Part shown: piece after piece, positions 35,009 through 43,494 of the stretch
Position numbering within the stretch: position 1 is the first letter of the stretch
Layout: every line of letters begins with the position of its first letter
Origin: Aphidius gifuensis
Taxonomy: Eukaryota; Arthropoda; Insecta; Hymenoptera; Braconidae
Direction: 5' to 3'
Length of the DNA: 64,000 nucleotides
Assembly (NCBI RefSeq): GCF_014905175.1
Contig: NC_057792.1
Coordinates: 9,651,101-9,715,100, forward strand
Notes under the pieces: model-generated
The model's database searches: none
What the model was told of the DNA's origin: nothing
What the model saw: only the letters and a program-made list of their open reading frames with translations
Translations under genes and position numbers: made by a program

Positions 35009-35935
35009 TCATCTTTCTCTCAACTCTTCAATAATTGACATGATTTCATTATCGTCATTTGGATTACCAGCTGCTCTCGATGCAATTAATAATCGTAAAC
35101 GATCAACAAGCTCATTCGGATTATCCCAATATAAATAATTCACTGTTGATGAGATATCTTTGGCAACTCTCATAGCTGTCGGTAATAATCCAGTACCATA
35201 ACGCTCATTATTACTTTCAGGTGATGCAATAAAATCAATATATTTTTGAGATGCTATATTTTTTATTGGCATATTTGATCTATGATATCTATGATGTGCA
35301 TTTGTGTTATGAATAATTTCACTATAATTTTTTTCATCAATATCAGTGATGATTCTTTTATTTGGTGACTTCATGAATAATAATTCCATTAATCCAGGTG
35401 TTATCTCGTATGATGTATCAAAAATATTTATTTTATCATCATTAAATAATACTTTAGCATTACCGATCTTGTAGTCTGATTTAACTAGTCTTATTCCGTA
35501 ATCTTTATCCCACTGTATACTATTGATTTTTTTCAAGTATTCATTTATTAAATCATTATTTGATTCATCTCTCACAAATGTTATGTCACCTTCATTAGCA
35601 GTATCATATTCAGGTTCTTGATCATATATTGTATCATCAATATCTGAAGTACTATTATTGGACTCATAAATTGAATTATTGTCCTCATAATTTGTATTTT
35701 TTTCATTCGGAAGTATTTCATCATCAATTGTTGATGATTTAATGGTTGTTGGTATTTGTGCTGCTAATTTGTTAAGCGGTGTAACAACTGGTTTTAAATA
35801 TTCATTCGCAGTTTCTGATATATTTTCTTTGTCTAATTTTAACAATTTATATTTTTTACGAATAACATTTTGTACTTTTTCAATTTCACTTAATAATTTT
35901 GTTTCATCAACTAGTTCTTGTTCACAAATAGGCAT
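35009..35935 (-). CDS. Conserved Polinton protein of unknown function
   Basis: 308 residues, intact, 35 bp upstream of the integrase start on the same strand. N-terminal coiled-coil-like segment (EIEKVQNVIRKKYKLLKLDK), an acidic low-complexity middle (about residues 75-125, rich in D, E, N, S), and a conserved-looking C-terminal half with GLMELLFMKSPNKR, HHRYHRSN and DNPNELVDRLRLLIASRAAG followed by EIMSIIEELRE. The last motif is one I associate with a protein found in many animal Polintons, but I know of no proven function. Position between integrase and ATPase suggests a structural or packaging role. Confidence 0.75.
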   Translation of the reverse strand: MPICEQELVDETKLLSEIEKVQNVIRKKYKLLKLDKENISETANEYLKPVVTPLNKLAAQIPTTIKSSTIDDEILPNEKNTNYEDNNSIYESNNSTSDIDDTIYDQEPEYDTANEGDITFVRDESNNDLINEYLKKINSIQWDKDYGIRLVKSDYKIGNAKVLFNDDKINIFDTSYEITPGLMELLFMKSPNKRIITDIDEKNYSEIIHNTNAHHRYHRSNMPIKNIASQKYIDFIASPESNNERYGTGLLPTAMRVAKDISSTVNYLYWDNPNELVDRLRLLIASRAAGNPNDDNEIMSIIEELRER

Positions 35936-35972
35936 GTTGTCCCTTCAAGATTTTACAATTAAGTAATAAAAT

Positions 35973-36678
35973 TTAACAAATTGTTTTGTTATTTATAGTT
36001 ATAAAGCAGTCAAAATTTTTTGTATATCTTCCTTTATCTATATCTCTATCTTTATCAATACACATAAAGCAATATTTTTCTTTCCAACAATCCACACACA
36101 TTTGCCGAAATTTACTGTAGTCCATGTCAATGTTAACATGATCGTGATGTATATATGTTTTAGATCTGTATCATCTTGTGGGAAAACAATTAAAAAATTA
36201 ATATTATCACGTATCAAATGTTTAGGGATCCGTGCGTATGATTGACATAAATAAAACGAATCAACAGCTTTATGTCTTCCCATGCAAAAAAAAGCTTTAA
36301 TATGATCCTGCTTTTCAGTCGCAACATCATCAAATATAAACAATGAATTCGGTTTCGCTTCGTCAACTGGTACTACTTGATCATTATCAGAAAATTTATA
36401 ATAATTTATTTCTTCAAGTGGTTCAAGTAATTTTTCCAAATATTGATATTTTGGTTGGTATAATGATTTACTATAAATGTAAATATTTGCAAATCGTAAG
36501 CCATTTGGATCAACAATTAAACTCATTAAAGCGTTTGTTTTACCACAATTACTTCCTCCAATAATTGCACATCAAGTAGATCACCGTGACGTTTTTCTTT
36601 GAAACCATCACCACTTTTTAACGTAATCAAATCAAAGTTGATAACTGGTAATTTGAGAGATTGTTTCTGATATTCCAT
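35973..36678 (-). pseudogene. Polinton packaging ATPase (FtsK/HerA A32-like), two frameshifts
   Basis: Starts at a Met on minus strand 36676-36678 (MEYQKQSLKLPVINFDLITL) and reads KEKRHGDLL. A frameshift or small deletion near 36565-36575 is followed, in the next frame, by Walker A GGSNCGKT (about 36536-36559). Walker B is LFIFDDVA, then GRHKAVDSFYLCQSYARIP, the usual sensor-like segment, and LIVFPQDDTDLKHIY. A second frameshift at about 36149 precedes a tail with a cysteine-rich block ending near 35973. About 235 residues in all. It would pump DNA into capsids. Neighbouring frames are intact, so the breaks may be recent or assembly errors. Confidence 0.88.
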
Positions 36679-36751
36679 CGTGATGAGTACTGAGCACAAA
36701 TGATATAAATTCATCTGTTTTATACCACAGCAAATCAGTCTCTTATAAACT

Positions 36752-37273
36752 ATGATTGAGCATACATCACAAAAGAAAAAAAATAAAAAACGACGAGGCA
36801 CGGGAATACTCAATAAAATAATAAATAAATTGCCATTTGAACTTCATCTGCCTGGTTATTCATATTGCGGACCAGGTACCAAGTTAGAAAAACGTTTAGC
36901 AAGAGGTGATCCAGGAATTAATCCTCTGGACGTAGCCTGTAAAAATCACGATATTGCATATTCGAAGAATCGTAACGATATTAAGGCAAGAAACGCAGCT
37001 GATGATATTTTAGCTCGTGAAGCAGCCAAACATATTTTTTCCAAGGACGCAAGTTTAAGTGAGAGAGCAGCAGCTACATTTGTAACTGGAGCAATGAAAA
37101 TAAAATCAAAATTTGGTATGGGTTGTGTTGAGGAGAAAAAAAAGAAATGTATAAAAAGAAAACAAATGTCTTCGCTAAAAAATAAAAAAACGAACAAGAA
37201 GACTGGTAGAAAATTAATAAAAAATAAAAAAAGCACTAATAAAAAGAAGAAAATCAAGAAAAAAAAAATATAA
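36752..37273 (+). CDS. Parvovirus-type phospholipase A2 protein
   Basis: 173 residues. The calcium-loop YCGPGT is at residues 38-43 and the catalytic pair is in CKNHDIAY (His66-Asp67), the signature of the PLA2 domain found in parvovirus/densovirus VP1 and in several Polintons. The domain is followed by KARNAADDILAREAAKHIF and then a very lysine-rich tail from about residue 128, which looks like a nucleic-acid-binding or nuclear-localising arm. In parvoviruses the enzyme opens endosomal membranes during entry; a similar role for virions of this element is inference. The gene is divergent from the ATPase, with about 75 bp between starts. Same frame as the next ORF with one TAA between. Confidence 0.88.
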   Translation: MIEHTSQKKKNKKRRGTGILNKIINKLPFELHLPGYSYCGPGTKLEKRLARGDPGINPLDVACKNHDIAYSKNRNDIKARNAADDILAREAAKHIFSKDASLSERAAATFVTGAMKIKSKFGMGCVEEKKKKCIKRKQMSSLKNKKTNKKTGRKLIKNKKSTNKKKKIKKKKI

Positions 37274-37306
37274 TTTTCAAAAATTGTACAAGCAGCAAAA
37301 CAAGCA

Positions 37307-37675
37307 ATGAAAGGATCAAATAATTCAACTACTGCAATTCAATCAGCATTAAAAGGAGCGAAAGCAGCTATCAAAACGAGTGGTGGTAAAAAAGCAATTA
37401 CTGTACCCAGAGTATTACCAGTTGCTAAACATATTGGTGGTGCTTTACCGCTTTTGATTCCAATTTTCTCAGCTATATCAGCATTAGGAGGATTAGTTGG
37501 TGGAGCATCTGGTGTTGTTAAAGCAATCAATGCAGTAAAGTCAAGTAAAGAACAATTGAATCAGAATGTGAGACATAATAAAATGATCGAGTCGATTGCC
37601 ATAGGAAAAGGGCTTTATTTAACACCGCATAAAAGTGGAATAGGACTTTACCTTTTTCCAAAAAACTTCAACTGA
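37307..37675 (+). CDS. Gly/Ala-rich hydrophobic minor protein (adenovirus pVI/pX-like?)
   Basis: 122 residues from ATG 37307, but the frame is open back to the TAA at 37271-37273 and is the same as that of the PLA2 protein, so the two may once have been one protein or be joined by readthrough. A lysine/alanine-rich start, a strongly hydrophobic centre (HIGGALPLLIPIFSAISALG and GGLVGGASGVV), and a tail GKGLYLTPHKSGIGLYLFP. Small membrane-active or core proteins of this shape are frequent beside the protease in Polintons. Function not proven. The stop overlaps the protease start (TGATG at 37673-37677). Confidence 0.65.
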   Translation: MKGSNNSTTAIQSALKGAKAAIKTSGGKKAITVPRVLPVAKHIGGALPLLIPIFSAISALGGLVGGASGVVKAINAVKSSKEQLNQNVRHNKMIESIAIGKGLYLTPHKSGIGLYLFPKNFN

Positions 37676-38037
37676 TGCTACCACAGAGAGCTTTAACTGA
37701 CGGTGATTTATTATTATTTGCTAAACAATTAAAAATTACTAATTTCCGCGGAATTTTTATGCGAAATGATATGCCAAAAGATGGACCATGGGAACAAGAG
37801 TGTGGAATCATTAATTTAGATGATAAAAAAAATCCTGGAACACATTGGGTTGCATATAAAAGACTCAATAAAAATTCTGCATTATACTTTGATAGTTTTG
37901 GCAACTTGCAACCACCAAAAGATCTCGTCAGTTATCTCAATGTTGGTAGCATCAATTATAATTATAAACGTTATCAAGATTGGAATACATATAATTGCGG
38001 ATATTTATGTCTTGCATTTCTCACGGGGAAACTATAA
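37675..38037 (+). CDS. Adenain-like cysteine protease
   Basis: 120 residues, intact. Catalytic His57 (NPGTHWVAY), acidic Asp73 (YFDSFG), Gln101 and nucleophile Cys108 in YNCGYLCLAFL reproduce the His-Glu/Asp-Gln-Cys order of adenovirus protease (C5/ULP fold). It would cut capsid precursors during virion maturation. ATG overlaps the preceding stop, implying coupled or polycistronic expression. A little shorter at the C-terminus than I would expect, so the end may be slightly truncated. Confidence 0.9.
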   Translation: MLPQRALTDGDLLLFAKQLKITNFRGIFMRNDMPKDGPWEQECGIINLDDKKNPGTHWVAYKRLNKNSALYFDSFGNLQPPKDLVSYLNVGSINYNYKRYQDWNTYNCGYLCLAFLTGKL

Positions 38038-38086
38038 AAGCATAAGAAAAAAAATTTTTACAATCAGTTATTCATCAACCTTGACA

Positions 38087-38747
38087 ATGAATGATACTTT
38101 TACATTAACTTTAACCGGTAAATCTTCAGTCTTAGAAACTGATTATTTTCCACCAATACAATTATCAAGTGAAAAAAATTATTATTTCGTTTTTATCATT
38201 CAATTCATTACCAAATATAGATCGTGATAATAATATAATTTCATTTTTGAATAGTGATGAAATAATTGAAATACCGACTGGAAGTTATGAGATAGCTGAT
38301 CTTGCTGCTTACTTAAAAGAAAATTACATCAATATTACGTATAATAAAAATACACTACGTTCATATATCAAAAGTGATCAAGACATTAATTTTAACGAAT
38401 CAAAATCACCAGCGGATTTACTAGGATTTGAACCTAAAGTATTAAAAGCTAATGAAATACATGAATCAGATTACCCAATTAATATTTTAAAAGTTAATTC
38501 ATTAAGAATTGAGTGCAACATTACAACAGGAGCATACGTGAATCAGCAAAAAGTTCATACAATATATAATTTTTTTCCTGCTGTACCACCTGGTTATAAA
38601 ATAATTGAAGTACCAGCAAATCCAATTTATTTACCAATTACTGTTAAAAACATTGATCATTTACAGTTAAAAATTGTCGATCAAAACGGAAAATTAGTAA
38701 ATTTCCGTGGTGAAACAATAACTATTACGTTACACATAAAATCATAG
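38087..38747 (+). pseudogene. Penton-like minor capsid protein, one frameshift
   Basis: ATG at 38087 opens MNDTFTLTLTGKSSVLETDY in one frame; near 38175-38200 the frame shifts and the rest (SFNSLPNIDRDNN onward) reads to 38747 in another. Total about 219 residues. Later features: IIEIPTGSYEIADLAAYLKE, ADLLGFEPKVL, YNFFPAVPPGYKIIEVPANP and a C-terminal beta-rich DQNGKLVNFRGETITITLHI. These are the landmarks of the single-jelly-roll minor capsid protein of Polintons, thought to form the vertices. Order protease, penton, MCP is the usual one. The frameshift alone inactivates it. Confidence 0.85.
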
Positions 38748-38749
38748 GA

Positions 38750-38929
38750 ATGGGAATTTGCTTTAATTCACGAGCTATAAAACGTGGGGCTTCGTATAAA
38801 AGCAGCACATCATGGACACCTCCAGTCAGTCTGAATCGAGCAGTCAAGAAGTTGACACCTCAGAATATAAATTATCTGCAAAGTCTAGGTCTAAAAGTAA
38901 AAAAAAACTTTGGAACTTTAATTGGATAA
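38750..38929 (+). CDS. Small basic ORF between penton and MCP (59 aa)
   Basis: ATG at 38750 is two bases after the penton stop (TAGGAATG). It encodes MGICFNSRAIKRGASYKSST, then WTPPVSLNRAVKKLTPQNIN and a basic end YLQSLGLKVKKNFGTLIG. Basic, with a Gly2-Cys4 N-terminus that could be lipidated (inference). Intact frame in a tight gene block argues that it is real. Small ORFs in this position occur in other Polintons, but I cannot name a function. Confidence 0.55.
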   Translation: MGICFNSRAIKRGASYKSSTSWTPPVSLNRAVKKLTPQNINYLQSLGLKVKKNFGTLIG

Positions 38930-38962
38930 ATATAACTTGTCTCAATTGTTTTACACGTCAAA

Positions 38963-40210
38963 ATGAGTGAGGAAAGTATTCTAGATATTAACGCACCAGT
39001 TCAATTTAACAATGAAATATCCAACTATGAGCTACATGCTCATCAGTCATTTGGATCAACCAGTTTCGATAATAGTGATGAAATAAGAATATCAATACAA
39101 AATCAAGATTTGTTTGTTTTGCCTTCGAAAAGCTATATTCATATCAGTGGAAAATTTACCCATACACATGCTGTTGTCAACAATGGAAATAATGCAGGTA
39201 ACGCTCCTGTTGATTTTTCTGTTTTGAAGCTTGCCAATAATGCTATGTGTTTTTTATTTGATGAAATGCGCTATGAATTGAATGGAGTTCTAGTTGATAA
39301 ATCAAAGAATGTTGGTATAACATCAACAATAAAAAATCATTTATCATTAAGTTCACAATTAAATTATGAAAATGCAGGATGGATAAATAATGATACTATA
39401 AAATTAGAAAATGATGATGGATATTTCGATATATGTGTTCCATTAAAAATGATTTTTGGCTTTGCTGAAGATTATCAAAAAATAATTGTCAGTGCTAAAC
39501 ATGAACTTATTATGATACGTTCACGTTCGGATACTAATGCAATTGTACAAGATGCTGTGATGGATGGTGATATGCCAGAATTCAACTTAAAAATTACAAA
39601 AATTGAATGGCTTGTACCATATGTAATGTTATCAAATAGAAATAAAATTGATATTATGAAATATATACAAAAAGATCCTGTCATATCTATTGGATTTAGA
39701 TCTTGGGATTTATATGAGTACCCATTGCTGCCACAAACAACTCATCATATATGGACAGTGAAAACTGCAACTCAACTAGAAAAGCCACGTTATGTAATTC
39801 TTGGTTTTCAATCAAATAGAAAAAATAATTGGTTAAAAGATGTAACACAATTTGATCATTGTAAAATAACAAATGTTAAATTATATCTTAATTCGCAAAT
39901 TTTCACCTATGGAAATTTGAATCTTGATATTGAAAAAAATCAATTTTCTTTATTATATGATATGTATGCTAATTTTGCAGAGTCTTACTACGGCTCAAAG
40001 ATAGATTTAATGTCAAAAAATACTTTTATTACAAAATTTCCATTGATTGTTATAGATTGTAGTAAACAGAATGAGTTTTTAAAGACTGGTGCTGTAGATG
40101 TACGCTTAGAATTTGAATCAAAAGAAAACTTCGAACCAGCGACCTCTGGATATCTATTATATTTAAATCAAACCAATTACAGTCCATTGCTTCTGCCAAC
40201 TGTTATTTAA
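38963..40210 (+). CDS. Polinton major capsid protein with a TIR-derived C-terminus
   Basis: 415 residues, intact. Double-jelly-roll MCP landmarks: ELHAHQSFGSTSFDNSDEIR, VLPSKSYIHISGKFT, NNAMCFLFDEMRYELNGV, EWLVPYVMLSNRNKI, GFRSWDLYEYPLLPQTTHHI, PRYVILGFQSNRKNN, TNVKLYLNSQIFTYGNLNLD and TGAVDVRLEFESKENF. It would form the trimeric capsomers of an icosahedral virion. From residue 390 (nucleotide 40130) to the stop, all 26 residues are encoded by the right TIR, specifically by the antisense strand of a tRNA-Tyr sequence. The frame nevertheless ends cleanly at TAA 40208-40210. Confidence 0.93.
   Translation: MSEESILDINAPVQFNNEISNYELHAHQSFGSTSFDNSDEIRISIQNQDLFVLPSKSYIHISGKFTHTHAVVNNGNNAGNAPVDFSVLKLANNAMCFLFDEMRYELNGVLVDKSKNVGITSTIKNHLSLSSQLNYENAGWINNDTIKLENDDGYFDICVPLKMIFGFAEDYQKIIVSAKHELIMIRSRSDTNAIVQDAVMDGDMPEFNLKITKIEWLVPYVMLSNRNKIDIMKYIQKDPVISIGFRSWDLYEYPLLPQTTHHIWTVKTATQLEKPRYVILGFQSNRKNNWLKDVTQFDHCKITNVKLYLNSQIFTYGNLNLDIEKNQFSLLYDMYANFAESYYGSKIDLMSKNTFITKFPLIVIDCSKQNEFLKTGAVDVRLEFESKENFEPATSGYLLYLNQTNYSPLLLPTVI
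40130..40199 (-). pseudogene. tRNA-Tyr remnant in right TIR, antisense to MCP end
   Basis: Reading minus: AGTTGGCAGAAGCAATGGAC, TGTAA with anticodon GTA, the same intron, TATCCAGAGGTC and GCTGGTTCGAA. It runs from the D loop to the T loop only; both acceptor strands are missing. T-stem base 49 is the canonical G here, unlike the left copy. Confidence 0.75.
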
Positions 40211-40286
40211 TTATTTATTTAATTATTATAAACAATTCAAATACCAACAACGTAAATTCAAATTACATACGCCACAAAAGTGTAAT

Positions 40287-40357
40287 GACTCTTTGGTCAA
40301 GAAGGTAAGGTAATGGATTCCCAAGCTGGAGACCCGGGTTCAAATCTCGCTTGGGAA
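40287..40357 (+). tRNA. tRNA-like sequence in right TIR
   Basis: Mirror of 27870-27942: TTTGGTCAAGAAGG, hairpin TTCCCAAGC/GCTTGGGAA and GGTTCAAATCT. Transcription from it, if any, would run outward from the element. Confidence 0.4.
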
Positions 40358-40601
40358 AAATTTTTTGCAAAAATAAAAAAAAATAATATTAATAATAAAA
40401 ATAACAACGAGAGGGCGCAACGATCCCAAATTCAAAATGGCCTCTATGACAGAAAATCCAAGATGGCGACAAAATAAATCCCCACCACCGAATGACACCA
40501 CTAGCCGCTCAGACCACGAATTTAATCCGCGAGACCACCCGCTGTTATCAAAACACCGATTAAATTTATTCGTGGTCCAGAACCCGTATAACTATACTAC
40601 T

Positions 40602-40770
40602 CTCTAATTTTTTGAATTTTTTCATCAATTTTTCTAGACTCCATTATCTTAAATATCACTAATTATGGAATTTCTCAAAAGGGACCCTTTTTTTTTTACA
40701 AAATAAGGTACACAATACACGCATTTTAAGCATCGCAAAAATCTGGGCCAAAAATTCAAAAAAATTAGAG
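40602..40770. mobile_element. Small inverted-repeat insertion in right TIR
   Basis: CTCTAATTTTTTGAATTTTT at the left and AAATTCAAAAAAATTAGAG at the right; the left TIR is continuous across the equivalent point, so this is an insertion (or the left arm lost it). About 169 bp, no coding. Confidence 0.7.
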
Positions 40771-40880
40771 ACTTAATTTCAGCCGAAAATGAACCAAAAA
40801 TAGCTCATCTTATCTAATCAATCTTATCGCAGAGGGTCAGGCAGATGACTCCGTGATTTGACTAAGAATGCCCCATATGT

Positions 40881-41580
40881 ATATGGTTTTTTTTTTTTTT
40901 CTTTCATTATATTCCCGAATTATTTTTATTTATATATTATAGAATAAAAATTATTATATTATTAGTTAATTTATGTATTTAATCGAGTAGTAAAGGAGGT
41001 AAATAATCAAGATGACGGAGTAGGAGTCATTGGTTGGTCCGTTCACATTTTTTTTCAATGTATTCCTTGTTTGTTTTTGTTTTGTTTTCTTTTTTCAAGT
41101 TTCTTATCAGAGTATGGTGGTTCCAGATGAAGCTATATAATTCAAAAAGGTAGTGGAAGAAAATTAAATAGAATCCAGCTTTCAGTCGATTAGAAATTTT
41201 TAAACAACTGGCGTTTAGCCCTTGTTTCGAAATTACTGAGTTCGATTGGTCCTTTTCTGGCGTCACTGGTGAATACATGTGTGGATACGGTGGATGTAGA
41301 GGTGCGTAATTGTATTCATTTTCATGAGGCCGAGGCTCTTCGACTAGAGTAATGACATTGATACGTTATACCTTGACGATTAGTTGTTTCATTGGTGAGT
41401 AACCAATTGTTTCACATCTTCGTACTCGTTGTTCATTTACAATCGCGACATCTCTTCCTCTCAACTGTAGTGTCCATTGTGCCTGTTGGGTCATGCAATA
41501 TAGTGAATTAATATTTTATATATATGTAAAGAAAGGAAAGTGTTCATGCTTTATCCTAAGATTATTGATTGATTCGCGTT
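40881..41580. other. Non-coding spacer beside gag relic
   Basis: Minus-strand frames at 41027-41278 and 41280-41500 (LVEEPRPHENEYNYAPLHPP) look like pieces of a retroelement polyprotein but I cannot assign them. Confidence 0.35.
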
Positions 41581-42506
41581 TTCTTAGAGTTCAACATCGA
41601 TTATCTCATTTTTAGAGGGTTGTGGGGTAATACTAGCATAATCTTCCTCATCCGATGTAGCATATTGAATTTTTTCCAATCTATGTTTTTCAAAGTTCAA
41701 TCTGGCACCGGTAGATTCGAAAAATTCTGAGCTCAGTATTTCACTACAGTTGATTGGTACTTCGTCAGGTATTAATTTTTTTATATTTGTGTTATTTTTT
41801 TCTCTGCAATAATTTTCGTCGTGCCAAATGTGATTACAATAGTTGCATACTCGAGCAGTTATATTATTATTGTTTCGTCTACACATATTTGCTTCGTGTC
41901 CTCCTGTTTCACATTTGTTGCATGTTGGTGCCTCTTTATTATTTCGCTTCAGGGTATAGCAGTCTGGTGCAATATGTTTGTTCTTCCCACATATTTGGCA
42001 TGTTATTATGATTGCTTGGTTACCTGTGACCCTACATGCTTGCGTTGGGTGGCCCATTTTATTACAATTTCCACATTAGATTGCTCCTGAACCTGCATTA
42101 CGGCATTTGCTACATGGTCTTTTTTGCAACATAACTGGCATCTTGTGATGTTTGATTTTTCTTGCTCCATTTTATTTTGTTTTGTTATTTTTATTGTTGA
42201 AGTTTTACCTTTCCATTCTTTTGCCTCATGGCTAGTTTGTTTACAAATTTGGCATACATTTACTTCGAAGGTTTTTTTTACTTTCGCTACTGCTTTTCTT
42301 AATTCCTTTTTTCTTATTCTAGCTTCTTCTTTTTCTACTACCAGTCTTTTTATCTCCTCCCAATCTTTTGTCCAATCAATGGCATATTCTAATCCTTCTT
42401 TGATGCTTCGTTGAAACGCTTGTCTGCTTAAAGTGTACATTCGATTTTTCATGATATTGGGATCTTCTTCTTCTCCTGGTATATATATTTCTTTAACTTG
42501 ATTCAT
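41581..42506 (-). pseudogene. Retroelement Gag with six CCHC knuckles (Ty3/gypsy-like?)
   Basis: ATG at 42504-42506, MNQVKEIYIPGEEEDPNIMK, a charged helical region (EIKRLVVEKEEARIRKKELR), then knuckles: CQICKQTSHEAKEW (last Cys lost), CQLCCKKDHVANA, a third CGNCNKMGHPTQAC after a frameshift and stop near 42085, CQICGKNKHIAPDC, CNKCETGGHEANMC and CNYCNHIWHDENYC. Nucleocapsid RNA binding is the expected role. The C-terminal 60 residues include an acidic tail ending IIDVEL. No RT or LTR is recognisable alongside, so the family is uncertain. Confidence 0.65.
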
Positions 42507-42736
42507 TTTCTCTTGTATTCTTTTTAAAATTTTTTTAACCAGTTCCTCATTTTTTTGATATAGGGCAAATAGTTCACTCTAGTAAAATAGTGGCTCTTCT
42601 GGGCGACTTTGAGGAATGCGGTCCCCCCCCCTCGGGTGTGTTGTGCATGGGCCTATAGTACAGGGCCCGGAGTAAAAATAAAATAGCAAGGGTGCGAGTG
42701 AGAGGTATGTGTGTGAGTGAGAGGTATGTGTGTATA
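42507..42736. other. Spacer with C-run and GTGTGAGTGAGAGGTAT repeats
   Basis: Non-coding. GTGAGAGGTATGTGTGT is repeated twice at 42697-42735; a C8 run lies at about 42625. Confidence 0.5.
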
Positions 42737-42744
42737 GTATAGGT

Positions 42745-43337
42745 CATGGTAGAAGTACTACAGGTATGGCAGTAGTCCATGCTTTTTTCGTCGCGTTCTG
42801 CGCAGCCTTATTTTTTCAACCAATCAACAACGCGCCATCGAGCTGTTTTGCTTTTCTTTCTAACACGCAATCTCTATTATAAGAGCCTCTCTCTCTAACA
42901 TACTGTTTTGACAACTATTTTTTATATTGTTGTAAATACTAATAAATATATGTGGAGCATGTTTATAAAAAATCAAAAAAATAAAAAAACCAAGACAGTT
43001 TAACAAATAAATTATAATATTTTCATTGTTGTTGTTTTTTTTAATGCCACAAACAATAAAGATTGTGTTGTATTTATTATACTTGGATTCATTTATTTAA
43101 TATAAATAATTAATTTTTATTATTGATGTATGTGAATCATTATAAAATACCACCTAATTGAATAAATATGATAACTTTTGAAAAATTTAAAAAAAACTTG
43201 AAAATTTTCTTAACAAATTTGTATCGCGCGCGCATAAAGTCTTCCATTTTTGTGGCGAGAAGGTGACCTTTTGATTGGTCGATTCACAGCGGCCAAACCA
43301 GGCTGCGCACTGCCATACCTGTAGTATTTCTACCATG
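42745..43337. mobile_element. hAT-type MITE with 8-bp duplication, copy 2 (593 bp)
   Basis: Ends CATGGTAGAAGTACTACAGG and the exact complement. GTATAGGT flanks both sides (42737-42744 and 43338-43345). The inner sequence is only loosely similar to copy 1 at 33124-33867, but TIR start and duplication length agree. Confidence 0.9.
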
Positions 43338-43494
43338 GTATAGGTTGCATGAATAAGGGTGCGTAGTAAAAATGCATGGGTGACGTCACGGTGAATAAAA
43401 TGTATGTGTACGAGTAAGAGGTGTACGTGTGTAAAATGAAATGTATAGGATGGCGTCAGGGTGCAACGGTACATATAGAACATAAGCAAGTGTA

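Larger units (their letters stand above)
27520..40880. mobile_element. Polinton/Maverick (adintovirus-like) element, 13.4 kb
   Basis: Long terminal inverted repeats (27520-28129 and 40130-40880) enclose a diagnostic gene set: protein-primed family-B DNA polymerase, retroviral-type chromodomain integrase, packaging ATPase, adenain-like cysteine protease, major and minor capsid proteins, a parvovirus-type PLA2 protein and two further ORFs. PolB and the capsid block run on +, integrase, unknown protein and ATPase on -, so the two groups converge in the 33-34 kb gap and diverge near 36.7 kb. Inside the element are two 140-160-bp MITEs, one hAT-type MITE and one insertion in the right TIR. Broken genes: PolB, ATPase, penton. 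The outermost bases lie in AT-rich sequence, so I cannot define the expected 6-bp target duplication. Confidence 0.92.
40130..40880 (-). repeat. Right terminal inverted repeat of the Polinton
   Basis: Inverted match of 27520-28129, ending near GAATGCCCCATATG. It is longer by an insertion at 40602-40770 and lacks about 35 bp, including the first 14 or so bases of the tRNA-Tyr gene, relative to the left TIR. Differences between the arms are few, so the arms are either young or kept alike by gene conversion. Confidence 0.9.

Noticed and set aside
36946..37257. Phe-rich minus-strand ORF
   Set aside because: Shadow of the lysine-rich PLA2 gene on the other strand.
37820..38227. 135-codon ORF overlapping the protease
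   Set aside because: Its first part is an out-of-frame reading of the protease; only its last 47 codons are real, as the start of the frameshifted penton gene.
27520..40880. A free DNA virus contig instead of an integrated element
   Set aside because: Flanking DNA on both sides is host-type repeat DNA, and the element carries host MITEs and broken genes, so it is integrated.
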